From positions 248,001 through 312,000 of the forward strand of contig JADKKQ010000004.1 of assembly GCA_016720425.1 (NCBI GenBank): a stretch of 64,000 nt of DNA, given 5' to 3'. Each line of letters opens with the position of its first letter. The stretch's first letter is position 1. The notes under the pieces were generated by a model. The model saw only the letters and a program-made list of their open reading frames with translations, ran no database searches and was not told where the DNA came from. This DNA comes from Betaproteobacteria bacterium. GTDB taxonomy: Bacteria > Pseudomonadota > Gammaproteobacteria > Burkholderiales > Casimicrobiaceae. Of this stretch, positions 18,366 through 26,509 are shown piece by piece. A program made the position numbers and the translations under genes.

Positions 18366-20327
18366 ATGAGCCACTCGTTCGCATTGCACGTCTTCGTCGC
18401 GAGCCTCGGGCTCGCGGCCTTCGCGGCGCTGCCGGACGCCACCGCCGCGGCCGCAGCGGTCGCCGTGCCGCCGACGCCCTATGTGCCGTCCGCCATCGCG
18501 CCCAAGGCGGCGAAGCCGCAGCGGTTGCTGTCCGCCGACGCGCCGCCGCACGTGGTCGCGTTGCCGGCACTGAGCAGCGCCGAGCGCGGGCTGCTGAAGG
18601 CGGCCAACGCTCCCCGCCCGGCGAAGGGCGCCAAGCCGGCGACGCGCGTCGCCGGCGGCCAGCCGCTGGCAATCGGTTTCGGCCGTTCGGCCCCGGCGGC
18701 GCAGCGCCGGCTGGACGGTGCGGCGCTCTCCTGGGTGGCGCTGCCCGACGGCGGGTACGCGGCCCGCGTCGAGGTGTCCTCGCCGGGGGCGGCGGCGCTG
18801 CGTCTGGGCCTGTCGACCGACGCGACCGATCCCGACGTCGCCGTCCGCTTCACCGGTGCGGCGACCGGGGCGCCGGTCTACGGCCCGTATCCGGGCAATG
18901 CGCTGGCCGAGGCGGCCCGGCGCGACGGCGCGTTCTGGTCGCCGGTGCTCGAGGGGGCGACGGCGACGCTCGAGATCTACCGCCCGGCCGACGTTCCCGC
19001 CGCCGCGCTGCAGTTCACGCTGGCGCGCGTCTCGCATCTCGCGGTCGCCGGCGAGAAGCTGCGCGGCATCACGCCCAAGGACGTCGCCGACATCGGCACC
19101 TCCCAGCCGTGCGAGATCGACGTCGCCTGCGTGACGCCGCCGTCGCAGGCGCTGCGCGACGCGGCCAGCTCCGTCGCCAAGATGGTGTTCACCGCCGCGG
19201 ACGGCGGCAGCTATCAGTGCACCGGCACGCTGCTCGGCGACTCGCTGGCGACGCAGACGCCGTATTTGTTCACTGCGGCCCATTGCATCGACACCGCGGT
19301 GGCCGCCACGACGCTCAACACCTACTGGTTCTTCGACGCGCGGACCTGCGCCCAGGCGGAGGTGCCGCCCTACGTGCTGCTGACCGGCGGGGCGATGCTG
19401 CTCGCGCGCAGCGACGACTGGGACTGGGCGCTGCTGCGGCTGAACGAGCCGCCGCCGGTCGGTTCCTACCTCGCGGGATGGCGCGCCGAGCCGGTGCCCG
19501 GACTCGCCATCGGCACGACCCTCCATCACCCCTACGGCGACCTCAAGAAGTGGTCGCAGGGCGTGTCGCCCGGCTACGAGTTCCTGGACGACGGCACCGG
19601 TGCGAGCTTCGTCCGGATGCAGTGGAGCCAGGGCGCGACCGAAGACGGCTCCAGCGGCTCGGGGCTGTTCACGTACTTCAATCCCGGGGGCTACTACGAG
19701 CTGCGCGGCGGGCTCTTCGGCGGCGAGTCGTCGTGCAGCAACCGGACCGGCAACGACTACTTCACGCGCCTCGACCAGGCGTTGCCGTACCTGCGCCAGT
19801 ACCTCACGCCCGACGCCGCCAGTCCCGGGGGCGTCGTGCCCGTGGTCGAGTTCTACCACCAGCAACTCGGCCACTACTTCATCTCGACCGATCCGATCGA
19901 GATCAACAATCTCGACACCGGCGTTCTCACCGGCTGGGAGCGCACCGGGCTGCGCTTCCTCGCCTATTCGAACCCGGCGCTGGCGCCGGCGGGCACGACC
20001 CCGGTGTGCCGCTTCTACATGCGGCCGGAAGTCGGCGACTCGCACTTCTATTCCGCCAGCCCGAAGGAGTGCGCCGAGACGGAGGCGAGGTTCGGCGCAG
20101 CGTGGATCTACGAGAGCCCGAACGTGTTCTACATCCAGCTGCCGAACCAGCTCACCGGCGCCTGCCCGGCGGGAACGCGACCGGTGTGGCGCTTTCTCAA
20201 CACCTACAACACCAACCACCGCTACACCGCCGAAGTGCTGGTGCGCGACGATCTGCGGGCGACGCCGGGATGGCTGCCCGAGGGCTACGGCCCCGACGCC
20301 GTCATCATGTGCGCACCGGAGAACTGA
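18366..20327 (+). CDS. Secreted trypsin-like serine protease with C-terminal DUF5648 domain
   Basis: Probable exported endopeptidase of 653 residues. A hydrophobic signal (about residues 8-30, ending near ATAAAA) is followed by an Ala/Pro-rich propeptide-like region and a beta-rich domain (about 95-235). The chymotrypsin-fold domain resembles bacterial lysyl endopeptidases. It has YLFTAAHCID with His (about 305), DDWDWALLRL with Asp (about 353) and GATEDGSSGSGLFTY with the nucleophilic Ser (about 430). Several Cys pairs are consistent with disulfides. From about residue 495 the protein has VVEFYHQQLGHYFISTDPIE and later WERTGLRFLAYS, matching the DUF5648 (beta-propeller-like) module found on secreted proteins. 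It follows the rhamnose operon after 111 bases; a functional link is not shown. Confidence 0.85.
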   Translation: MSHSFALHVFVASLGLAAFAALPDATAAAAAVAVPPTPYVPSAIAPKAAKPQRLLSADAPPHVVALPALSSAERGLLKAANAPRPAKGAKPATRVAGGQPLAIGFGRSAPAAQRRLDGAALSWVALPDGGYAARVEVSSPGAAALRLGLSTDATDPDVAVRFTGAATGAPVYGPYPGNALAEAARRDGAFWSPVLEGATATLEIYRPADVPAAALQFTLARVSHLAVAGEKLRGITPKDVADIGTSQPCEIDVACVTPPSQALRDAASSVAKMVFTAADGGSYQCTGTLLGDSLATQTPYLFTAAHCIDTAVAATTLNTYWFFDARTCAQAEVPPYVLLTGGAMLLARSDDWDWALLRLNEPPPVGSYLAGWRAEPVPGLAIGTTLHHPYGDLKKWSQGVSPGYEFLDDGTGASFVRMQWSQGATEDGSSGSGLFTYFNPGGYYELRGGLFGGESSCSNRTGNDYFTRLDQALPYLRQYLTPDAASPGGVVPVVEFYHQQLGHYFISTDPIEINNLDTGVLTGWERTGLRFLAYSNPALAPAGTTPVCRFYMRPEVGDSHFYSASPKECAETEARFGAAWIYESPNVFYIQLPNQLTGACPAGTRPVWRFLNTYNTNHRYTAEVLVRDDLRATPGWLPEGYGPDAVIMCAPEN

Positions 20328-20330
20328 CGA

Positions 20331-20352
20331 CCCCGGGCGAGGGCGCCCGGGG
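20331..20352. terminator. GC hairpin between convergent protease and cytochrome genes
   Basis: Inverted repeat CCCCGGGCG / CGCCCGGGG with a 4-base loop, four bases after the protease stop. There is no T-tract on either strand, so intrinsic termination is only possible, not clear. Confidence 0.4.
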
Positions 20353-20399
20353 CGGGGCGAACGGGCGCTCTCAAGGAAACCTCTGGGGAGCTCACCCTC

Positions 20400-21050
20400 T
20401 CAGCGCAGGCCGGTGGTGTATTCGGCGAGCGCCTTCATCTGGGTGTCGGAGAGCTTGGCGGCGATCGCCGTCATGATCCGCCCGTTGAGGTCCTTGCCGT
20501 CCTTGTCGGCGCCGCGCTCGCCGGCGCGGAAGGCCTTCAGCTGCGCATAGGTGTAGTCGCCGTGCTGGCCGGCGAGGCGCGGGTAGCTCTTGGGAATGCC
20601 GGCGCCGTTCGGGCCGTGGCACGCGGAGCAGGCGGGGATGCCTTTCGCCGCGTCGCCGCCGCGGTACAGCGCCTGCCCGAGCTTCACCAGCTCGGGATCC
20701 TTGGCGGCGAGGCCCTTCGGCTTCTGCTTCGCGTAGTACGCGCCGAGCGCGACCATGTCCTCGCCGGTCAGCGTCGCCGACATGCCGAGCATCACCGCAT
20801 TCGCGCGGATGCCGCTCTTGAAGTGCGCCAGTTGCCCGGTGATATACTCGGCCGGCAATCCCGCGAGGTTGGGGTTGGCGGGCGAGGGGCTGTTGCCGTC
20901 GGTGCCGTGGCAGGCCGCGCAGATCTGGTTGACGATGGTCTGCGCCTTGGCGAGATCGGGCTGCGCCGGCTTGCCGGCCGGGCCCTGCGCCAGGACGGTG
21001 GCCGCGGGCCAGAGAGCAAGGACGGCGGCGACCAGCAGCGTGCGTTTCAT
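20400..21050 (-). CDS. Diheme cytochrome c4
   Basis: Periplasmic or membrane-associated electron carrier, 216 residues. A signal peptide (MKRTLLVAAVLALWPAATVLA) precedes two tandem class I cytochrome c domains. The first heme site is CAACHG (about residues 45-50) with axial Met in VMLGMSATL. The second is CSACHG (about 142-147) with distal Met in NGRIMTAIAAKL. The LAGLPAEYITGQLAHFKSG and LAGQHGDYTYAQLKAFRAG stretches show the internal duplication typical of c4. It is divergent from engB, a pairing common in beta-proteobacteria. It likely passes electrons to a terminal oxidase (cbb3 type) or in anaerobic respiration. Confidence 0.92.
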   Translation of the reverse strand: MKRTLLVAAVLALWPAATVLAQGPAGKPAQPDLAKAQTIVNQICAACHGTDGNSPSPANPNLAGLPAEYITGQLAHFKSGIRANAVMLGMSATLTGEDMVALGAYYAKQKPKGLAAKDPELVKLGQALYRGGDAAKGIPACSACHGPNGAGIPKSYPRLAGQHGDYTYAQLKAFRAGERGADKDGKDLNGRIMTAIAAKLSDTQMKALAEYTTGLR

Positions 21051-21139
21051 CGGGCGGACTCCTCGAGAGGGACGGCGACTTTCCGGTACGCTTGGGGAGC
21101 CCCGCGTTCCACGGCCAGTCCACCGTGCAAAATCGCATC

Positions 21140-21145
21140 ATTGTA
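21140..21145 (-). promoter_or_regulatory. Candidate -10 element for cytochrome c4
   Basis: Minus strand TACAAT (21145-21140) about 90 bases upstream of the cytochrome ATG. The -35 position is poor, so this is only a candidate. Confidence 0.35.
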
Positions 21146-21266
21146 GCGGAACCGCCGCCGCCGACGAAGCCGTGCCGCTCGGCGCCCGCGTCACGGGTTC
21201 CCCCGGGGATTGTCCGACGACCCCCCGCACCAGTTCTGCACTGACGGACAGGCTCCCGGTCGAACG

Positions 21267-21992
21267 ATGGTAAAGCACCCACTGCAGCAGGCGGTCTTCA
21301 TCATCACCGCCGCGAGCGACGAACAGTTGCCGCCTTCCGGCCCGCCGGAAGTGGCCTTCGCCGGTCGCTCCAACGCCGGCAAGTCCAGCGCCATCAACGC
21401 GCTCGCCAACCAGACGCGGCTGGCCTTCACCAGCAAGATGCCCGGCCGCACCCAGCAGATCAACCTCTTTCGGCTGCGCAACGGCGCGCTGCTCGCGGAC
21501 CTCCCGGGCTACGGCTACGCGGCGGTGCCGAAGCAGCTGAAGTACCACTGGCAGGCGTTCCTCGGCCGCTACCTGGCGACGCGGCAGGCGCTGGTCGGGC
21601 TGGCGCTGGTCGTCGACGCGCGGCACGGCCTGGGAGAACTCGACCTGCAGGTGCTGGACAGCTTCCTGCCCAGCGGCCGGCCGGTGCTGATCCTCGCCAC
21701 CAAGATGGACAAGCTGACGCCGTCGGCCCAGCGTGTCGCCGCAACGGCGATCGAGCGGGCGGCGGCATCCGCGCACCCGGCGCACGCGACGCAGGTGACG
21801 GTGATCCCGTTCTCGGCGACCCGGCGGATCGGGATCGAGCAGGCGGAAACCCTGATCGGCGAATGGCTGGACGTGACGGTGGAATCGATCGCCGCGCAGG
21901 TCGCGCAGGATCGCGGCGCCGCCGCGCAGGAAAGCAAAGAAAAGGCCCCGCGATCAAGGGGAGTGTCGCGGGGCCCGAAACGCCTTGCGTAG
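21267..21992 (+). CDS. engB: Ribosome biogenesis GTP-binding protein YihA/YsxC (EngB)
   Basis: TRAFAC-class GTPase needed for large ribosomal subunit assembly, 241 residues. GTPase motifs are G1 GRSNAGKSS (about residues 33-41), G2 within GRTQQINLF, G3 DLPGYGYA (about 80-87) and G4 ATKMDKL (about 149-155), followed by the G5-like IPFSATRRIG. I chose the ATG at 21267, giving MVKHPLQQAVFIITAAS, which aligns with known starts; a TTG at 21210 is unlikely. The C-terminus extends beyond the family core with a charged tail (about 215-241). Its coding DNA holds a strong hairpin. The gene lies between cytochrome c4 and, after an insertion of two genes, hemB. Confidence 0.93.
   Translation: MVKHPLQQAVFIITAASDEQLPPSGPPEVAFAGRSNAGKSSAINALANQTRLAFTSKMPGRTQQINLFRLRNGALLADLPGYGYAAVPKQLKYHWQAFLGRYLATRQALVGLALVVDARHGLGELDLQVLDSFLPSGRPVLILATKMDKLTPSAQRVAATAIERAAASAHPAHATQVTVIPFSATRRIGIEQAETLIGEWLDVTVESIAAQVAQDRGAAAQESKEKAPRSRGVSRGPKRLA
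21944..21975. other. Hairpin inside the engB 3' end
   Basis: Perfect 10-base arms GGCCCCGCGA / TCGCGGGGCC with a 12-base loop lie within the last codons of engB. On the minus strand the hairpin is followed by a T-rich run (CTTTTCTTT), as in an intrinsic terminator, but no minus-strand gene lies to its right. It may limit readthrough or antisense transcription. Confidence 0.45.
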
Positions 21993-22130
21993 GGAGTGTT
22001 CCATTCGCAAGGCACCCGCTCAGGGAGGAAAGCGGGAGACGTCGCCGTCTGCAATCTCAGACCGGAGCCGTCGACGGGAGTTCCGAAGAAAAATCGATCC
22101 GAAGCCCATGGCCGAATCAGGGAGATAGTC

Positions 22131-24065
22131 ATGTCGCACGCGCCCACGCCGGCACCGTCGGTGCTCGCCGGCCTCAAGCTGGCGCTGAAGCCGCACGCGC
22201 CTTTCGCCGCGATGACCGAGCACGATCTCGACCGCGTCGTCCGGGCGTCGCAGCTGCGCTATTTCGCCCCCGGCGAGGTCGTCCTTGCGCCGGCGGCGGA
22301 GCGTCCCGCCAGCTGCTTCGTCGTCCGCCAGGGCACGGTGCGCGGCGAGCGCCCCGGCGTGACCGGCGACGCGGCCGCGCTGTGGGAGCTGTCCGCGGGC
22401 GAGATGTTCCCGCTGGGCGCGCTGCTCGCCCGGCGCGGGGTGACCAGCGTCTATCGCGCGACGCAGGACACCTTCTGCCTGGCGGTGCCGGTGGCGGTGT
22501 TCGACGGGCTCATCGCCTCGTCGCCGGTGTTCCAGGACTTCTGCACCCGCAGGCTCGCGCACCTGCTCGACCTCTCCCGTGCGCACCTGCAGGCCGAGTA
22601 TGCCGCCAGCGCCACCGAGCAGCGCGGGCTCGCCACGCGGCTGGAGAGCATCGTCCGGCAGGCGCCGATCGCCTGCGGTCCCGACGCAGCGCTCGGCGAG
22701 ACGCTCAACGTGATGGAGGAGCGGCGGATCGGATCGATGCCGATCGTCGACGGCGACCAGCGGCCGCTGGGCGTCTTCACCCGCCAGGACGTGATCGGTC
22801 GCGTGGTGCTGCCGCAGCGGGCGCTGTCGACGCCGATGCGCGAGGTGATGAGCGCGCCGGCCATCACCCTGCCGGCGACGGCGACCGCCGGCGACGCCGC
22901 GCTGCTGATGGCGCGCCGGGGCATCCGGCACGTCGTGCTGGTCGATGCTGCCGGTGCGCTCGCAGGCGTGGTGTCCGAGCGCGACCTGTTCAGCCTGCAG
23001 CGGCTGTCGGTGCGCGAACTCGCGTCGGCGATTCGCCGCGCTCCCGACGTGCCGGCGCTGGTGCAGTGCGCGGCCGACGTGCGCGCGCTGTCGCACGCGC
23101 TGGTCGCGCAGGGCGTGGCCGCGGGGCAGCTCACGCGGATGATCTCCAGCCTCAACGACCAGCTGGCGGTGCGCATTCTCGAGCTGGTGACGCCGAAACA
23201 CGACCTCGGCGGCCTGCGCCTGTGCTGGCTGGGGATGGGTTCGGAAGGACGGGGCGAGCAGACGATCGCCACCGACCAGGACAACGGGCTGATCTTCGCC
23301 ATCGAGGACGAAGGGGCGACGCCCGACGACGCGCGGACGCGCCTGCTGCCGGTCGCGCGGGCGGTGAACGAGGCGATGGATCGCTGCGGCTATCCGCTGT
23401 GCAAGGGCGGCGTGATGGCGAGCAACCCCCGCTGGTGCGCGAGCCTCGACGAGTGGAAGGCCGCCTTCGCCAACTGGATCGACCGCGGCGATCCGGAAAG
23501 CCTGCTGGCCGCCAACGTCTTCTTCGATTTCCGGTCGCTCTGGGGCGACGCGTCGCTTGCCGACGCGCTGCGGGTCGACATCGCCGCCCGTGCCGAGGCC
23601 AACCCGCGGTTCCTGAAGCAGATGTCCGACAACGCGCTGCGCAACCGGCCGCCGCTCAACTGGCGCGGCGAGCTGCAGGGCGCCGAGGACGGCAGCGGCG
23701 CGGAGGGGATCGACCTCAAGATGAGCGGCAGCGTGCCCTTCGTCGACGGCGCGCGGATCTACGCGCTGGCGACCGGCGTGACCGAGGCCGGCACCGTCGA
23801 GCGCTTCGTCGCCGCCGGCGCGAAGCGCGGCATTCCGGAGCACGAGATCCGCGCCTGGTGCGACGCCTTCGAGTACGTGCAGCTGCTGCGCCTGCGCGAG
23901 CAGCACCGCAGGGCCGCCGCGGGCGAGGGCAGCAGCGGCGGTGCCGCCAACCCCAACGTCGTCCCGCTGGACGAGCTGTCGGACCTCGATCGGCGGATTC
24001 TCAAGGAAGCCATGCGGCAGGTGCGCAAGCTGCAGCAGCGGCTCGAACTGGACTATCCGGGGTGA
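22131..24065 (+). CDS. CBS-domain/DUF294 putative nucleotidyltransferase with cNMP-binding-like N-terminus
   Basis: Multidomain cytoplasmic protein of 644 residues. In order it has a cyclic-nucleotide-binding-like beta-roll (about 25-145, YFAPGEVVLAPAAERPASCFVVRQG) and a pair of CBS domains (about 177-290, with RIGSMPIVDGDQRPLGVFTRQDVIG and GIRHVVLVDAAGALAGVVSERDL). A DUF294 nucleotidyltransferase-like domain follows (about 360-440), with GMGSEGRGEQTIATDQDNGL carrying the GS and D-x-D pattern, then a DUF294 C-terminal domain to about 600. CBS pairs usually sense adenine nucleotides. The start ATG at 22131 has GGGAGAT upstream. It is followed five bases later by an exonuclease gene, a pairing often seen beside acetate-permease genes in other proteobacteria. 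Substrate and signal are unknown. Confidence 0.85.
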   Translation: MSHAPTPAPSVLAGLKLALKPHAPFAAMTEHDLDRVVRASQLRYFAPGEVVLAPAAERPASCFVVRQGTVRGERPGVTGDAAALWELSAGEMFPLGALLARRGVTSVYRATQDTFCLAVPVAVFDGLIASSPVFQDFCTRRLAHLLDLSRAHLQAEYAASATEQRGLATRLESIVRQAPIACGPDAALGETLNVMEERRIGSMPIVDGDQRPLGVFTRQDVIGRVVLPQRALSTPMREVMSAPAITLPATATAGDAALLMARRGIRHVVLVDAAGALAGVVSERDLFSLQRLSVRELASAIRRAPDVPALVQCAADVRALSHALVAQGVAAGQLTRMISSLNDQLAVRILELVTPKHDLGGLRLCWLGMGSEGRGEQTIATDQDNGLIFAIEDEGATPDDARTRLLPVARAVNEAMDRCGYPLCKGGVMASNPRWCASLDEWKAAFANWIDRGDPESLLAANVFFDFRSLWGDASLADALRVDIAARAEANPRFLKQMSDNALRNRPPLNWRGELQGAEDGSGAEGIDLKMSGSVPFVDGARIYALATGVTEAGTVERFVAAGAKRGIPEHEIRAWCDAFEYVQLLRLREQHRRAAAGEGSSGGAANPNVVPLDELSDLDRRILKEAMRQVRKLQQRLELDYPG

Positions 24066-24069
24066 CGGC

Positions 24070-24729
24070 GTGTTCGCCGCGCTGAAGAGCCTCCTGGGCC
24101 GGGCCGGCCGGGAGCCTGCGGTCGAGGAAGCCGACCGCTGGGTGGTCGTCGACACCGAGACCTCGGGCCTCGATCCGGCGCGCGACCGGCTGCTGGGCAT
24201 CGGCGGCGTCGCCGTCGACCGCGCGGGCATCCGCCTCGCCGACAGTTTCGAGGTCGTCCTCCGGGGCGACGCCATCGGGGATGCCGCGAACATCGTCGTC
24301 CACGGCATCGGCCACGGTGCGCAGGCGCGCGGGATGCCGGCCGCCGAAGCGCTCGCCGCCTGCCGCGACTGGGTCGCCGGGGCGCCGCTGGTCGGCTTTC
24401 ACGCCGATTTCGACCGTGCCGTGCTGCGCAATGCGTTCGCCGGCGCCGGCATCCGGGTGCCCGATGCGCCCTGGCTCGACCTCTCCCCGCTGGCGGCGGC
24501 GCTGGTGCCGGAGGCCTATCGCTATGGCGGCCGGGCGCTCGACGACTGGCTGGCCGCGTTCGGCATCGAGTGCACGATCCGTCATAATGCCGCTGCCGAC
24601 GCGCTGGCGACGGCGGAATTGCTGTTGCGCCTGCGCGCGCTGGCCGAGAGGCAGGGCGCGCGCGGCTACGCGGGGCTGTGCAAGGTGGCGCGGCAGCAGA
24701 AGTGGCTCGCCGGCAACGGCGACGATTGA
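24070..24729 (+). CDS. 3'-5' exonuclease, DnaQ/epsilon-like (DEDDh)
   Basis: Small exonuclease of 219 residues related to the proofreading subunit of DNA polymerase III but free-standing. Exo I is WVVVDTETSGLDPARDRLLGIGGV (Asp and Glu about residues 27-29), Exo II is VGFHADFDRAVLRNAFA (about 111-127), and Exo III is IRHNAAADALATAELLL with the His and Asp of the DEDDh type (about 174-180). I chose the GTG at 24070, four bases after the upstream stop, because the frame before it overlaps the previous gene. Co-transcription with the CBS/DUF294 protein is very likely. It could be a regulator-coupled nuclease; the true substrate (DNA or RNA) is not known. Confidence 0.87.
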   Translation: MFAALKSLLGRAGREPAVEEADRWVVVDTETSGLDPARDRLLGIGGVAVDRAGIRLADSFEVVLRGDAIGDAANIVVHGIGHGAQARGMPAAEALAACRDWVAGAPLVGFHADFDRAVLRNAFAGAGIRVPDAPWLDLSPLAAALVPEAYRYGGRALDDWLAAFGIECTIRHNAAADALATAELLLRLRALAERQGARGYAGLCKVARQQKWLAGNGDD

Positions 24730-24815
24730 CTGCCGGCAGCCAGCATCCCATGGGGCGGGCCGGCGGATCCGGATCGTCGCCCCGGGGCCGCCGGAACCGA
24801 CAAGCGAGAGCAGCG

Positions 24816-25832
24816 ATGACCTACGACTTTCCCGGACGATTTCCGGCGCGCCGGATGCGCCGCATGCGCCGCGACGATTTCTCGCGCCGGCTGATGCGTG
24901 AGCACCGGCTGACCGCGGACGACCTCATCTACCCGGTGTTCGTGCTCGACGGCGCGCGGCGCGAGGAGCCGGTCGGATCGCTGCCCGGCGTTTCGCGCAA
25001 GAGCCTCGACCTGCTGTTCGCCGATGCCGAGCGCTGCGTCGCGCTGGGCGTGCCGGCGATGGCGCTGTTTCCGGTGATACCGGCCGAGCAGAAGTCGCTG
25101 GACGCCGCCGAGGCCTGGCGTGCCGAGGGGCTGGTGCCGCGCGCGGTACGGGCGCTGAAGGAGCGCTTCCCCGACCTCGGCATCGTCACCGACGTCGCGC
25201 TCGATCCCTACACCAGTCACGGCCAGGACGGCCTGATCGACGCCACCGGCTACGTGGTCAACGACGAGACGGTGGTCGCGCTGGTCAGGCAGGCCTGTTG
25301 CCACGCCGAGGCGGGTGTCGACATCGTCGCCCCGTCGGACATGATGGACGGGCGCATCGGCGCCATCCGCGCCGCGCTCGACCGCAGCGGCTGGCAGCGG
25401 ACGCGGATTCTCGCCTACGCGGCGAAGTACGCCTCGTCGTTCTACGGGCCCTTCCGCGACGCCGTCGGCTCGGCCGGCAACCTCGGCGGCGGCAACAAGT
25501 ACACCTACCAGATGGACCCGGCGAATTCCGACGAGGCGCTGCGGGAGGTGGCGCAGGACCTCGACGAAGGGGCCGACATGGTGATGGTGAAGCCGGGCCT
25601 GCCGTATCTCGACATCGTTCGTCGCGTGAAGGACGCGTTCGGCGCCCCGACCGCGGTCTACCAGGTGTCCGGCGAGTACGCGATGCTGAAGGCCGCGGCG
25701 GCCAACGGCTGGCTCGACGAGCGCGCCTGCGTGCTCGAGTCGCTGCTGGCGTTCAAGCGGGCGGGCGCGGACGCGATCCTCACCTACTTCGCGCTCGCGG
25801 CGGCCGGCTGGCTCGCCGAAGCGCGGCGCTGA
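24816..25832 (+). CDS. hemB: Delta-aminolevulinic acid dehydratase (porphobilinogen synthase)
   Basis: Condenses two 5-aminolevulinate molecules to porphobilinogen in heme synthesis; 338 residues, normal size. N-terminal GRFPARRMRRMRRDDFSRRL is the arm typical of proteobacterial HemB. The two active-site lysines are in ILAYAAKYASSFYGPFRDA (about 205) and DMVMVKPGLPYLDI (about 258). The metal loop reads DVALDPYTSHGQDG, where zinc-type enzymes have three Cys, so this is the magnesium/potassium-dependent class as in Pseudomonas. APSDMMDGRIGAIR is also conserved. The ATG at 24816 follows GCGAGAGCAGCG, a weak ribosome site. It converges with the hypothetical gene at 25837. Confidence 0.94.
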   Translation: MTYDFPGRFPARRMRRMRRDDFSRRLMREHRLTADDLIYPVFVLDGARREEPVGSLPGVSRKSLDLLFADAERCVALGVPAMALFPVIPAEQKSLDAAEAWRAEGLVPRAVRALKERFPDLGIVTDVALDPYTSHGQDGLIDATGYVVNDETVVALVRQACCHAEAGVDIVAPSDMMDGRIGAIRAALDRSGWQRTRILAYAAKYASSFYGPFRDAVGSAGNLGGGNKYTYQMDPANSDEALREVAQDLDEGADMVMVKPGLPYLDIVRRVKDAFGAPTAVYQVSGEYAMLKAAAANGWLDERACVLESLLAFKRAGADAILTYFALAAAGWLAEARR

Positions 25833-25836
25833 GGCT

Positions 25837-26469
25837 TCAGGGGGCGTCGAGCAGCGCGGCGACCGCCGCCGCGTCGAGCCGCAGCGTGGCGTCCTGGCGC
25901 GGCCGCTGGCGGCGCTCGTTGGGCGTGAGGATCTCCAGCCGGACCGCGAGGTCGCGCTCGCCGAGCAGCAGCACGGCGCCGTCTTCCGCCCGGTTGCCGC
26001 CGGCGGCCCGGTAGCCGATTCCGCGTCCGGCCAGGAACAGCTCCACCGCCTTCGGGTCGTCGGCGACGATCTCGATGCGGACGTCGCTGTGGGCGCTCGC
26101 CCAGCCGGCGGCGACGCCGCCGACGAGCAGCGGCGCCCAGGCGCCCAGGCGCTGCATCCATTCGCGCGCGCACAGCCGCTGGGCGCGCAGCGCCCGCCGG
26201 TGCGCCTCGCCGCCGAACAGCGCCTGGTACTCGGCCAGCGCCGCCTCGATCTCTTCGTTGGAAGGAAACGGCGCGGAATCCGGCAGCATCAACTGCCGTG
26301 CCGCCTTGCGCTTGGCCAGCGCCCAGTCGTTGAGTCCGTGTTCGACGATCAGACGCGCGGCCGCGTGGGCGATTCGCGCCCGATCCTGCCGGCCGTGCTC
26401 GGCCCGCGGGCCCGCGGCCGCACCGTCGCGGCGGCGGCCGGCGGCCGGCCGTTCGTCGCGCTCGCGCAT
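25837..26469 (-). CDS. Conserved hypothetical protein (nucleotidyltransferase-like C-terminus)
   Basis: Cytoplasmic protein of 210 residues with no confidently recognised function. After a charged N-terminus (MRERDERPAAGRRRDG) it has a helical region RIAHAAARLIVEHGLNDWALAKRKAARQL, reminiscent of the first helix of TetR-like regulators. Next comes LPSNEEIEAALAEYQALFGG, and then a C-terminal domain PLLVGGVAAGWASAHSDVRIEIVADDPKAVELFLAGRGIGY. In that domain the HSDVRIEI strand recalls the acidic strand of nucleotidyltransferase folds, but the GSx motif is missing. The same architecture is common in beta- and gammaproteobacteria. I chose the ATG at 26469, 40 bases after the ponA stop; the open frame extends further but would overlap ponA. 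Confidence 0.65.
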   Translation of the reverse strand: MRERDERPAAGRRRDGAAAGPRAEHGRQDRARIAHAAARLIVEHGLNDWALAKRKAARQLMLPDSAPFPSNEEIEAALAEYQALFGGEAHRRALRAQRLCAREWMQRLGAWAPLLVGGVAAGWASAHSDVRIEIVADDPKAVELFLAGRGIGYRAAGGNRAEDGAVLLLGERDLAVRLEILTPNERRQRPRQDATLRLDAAAVAALLDAP

Positions 26470-26509
26470 CAGCGCCTCGCCGGTCGGGGGAGCAGCGTGC
26501 GCACCGGTG

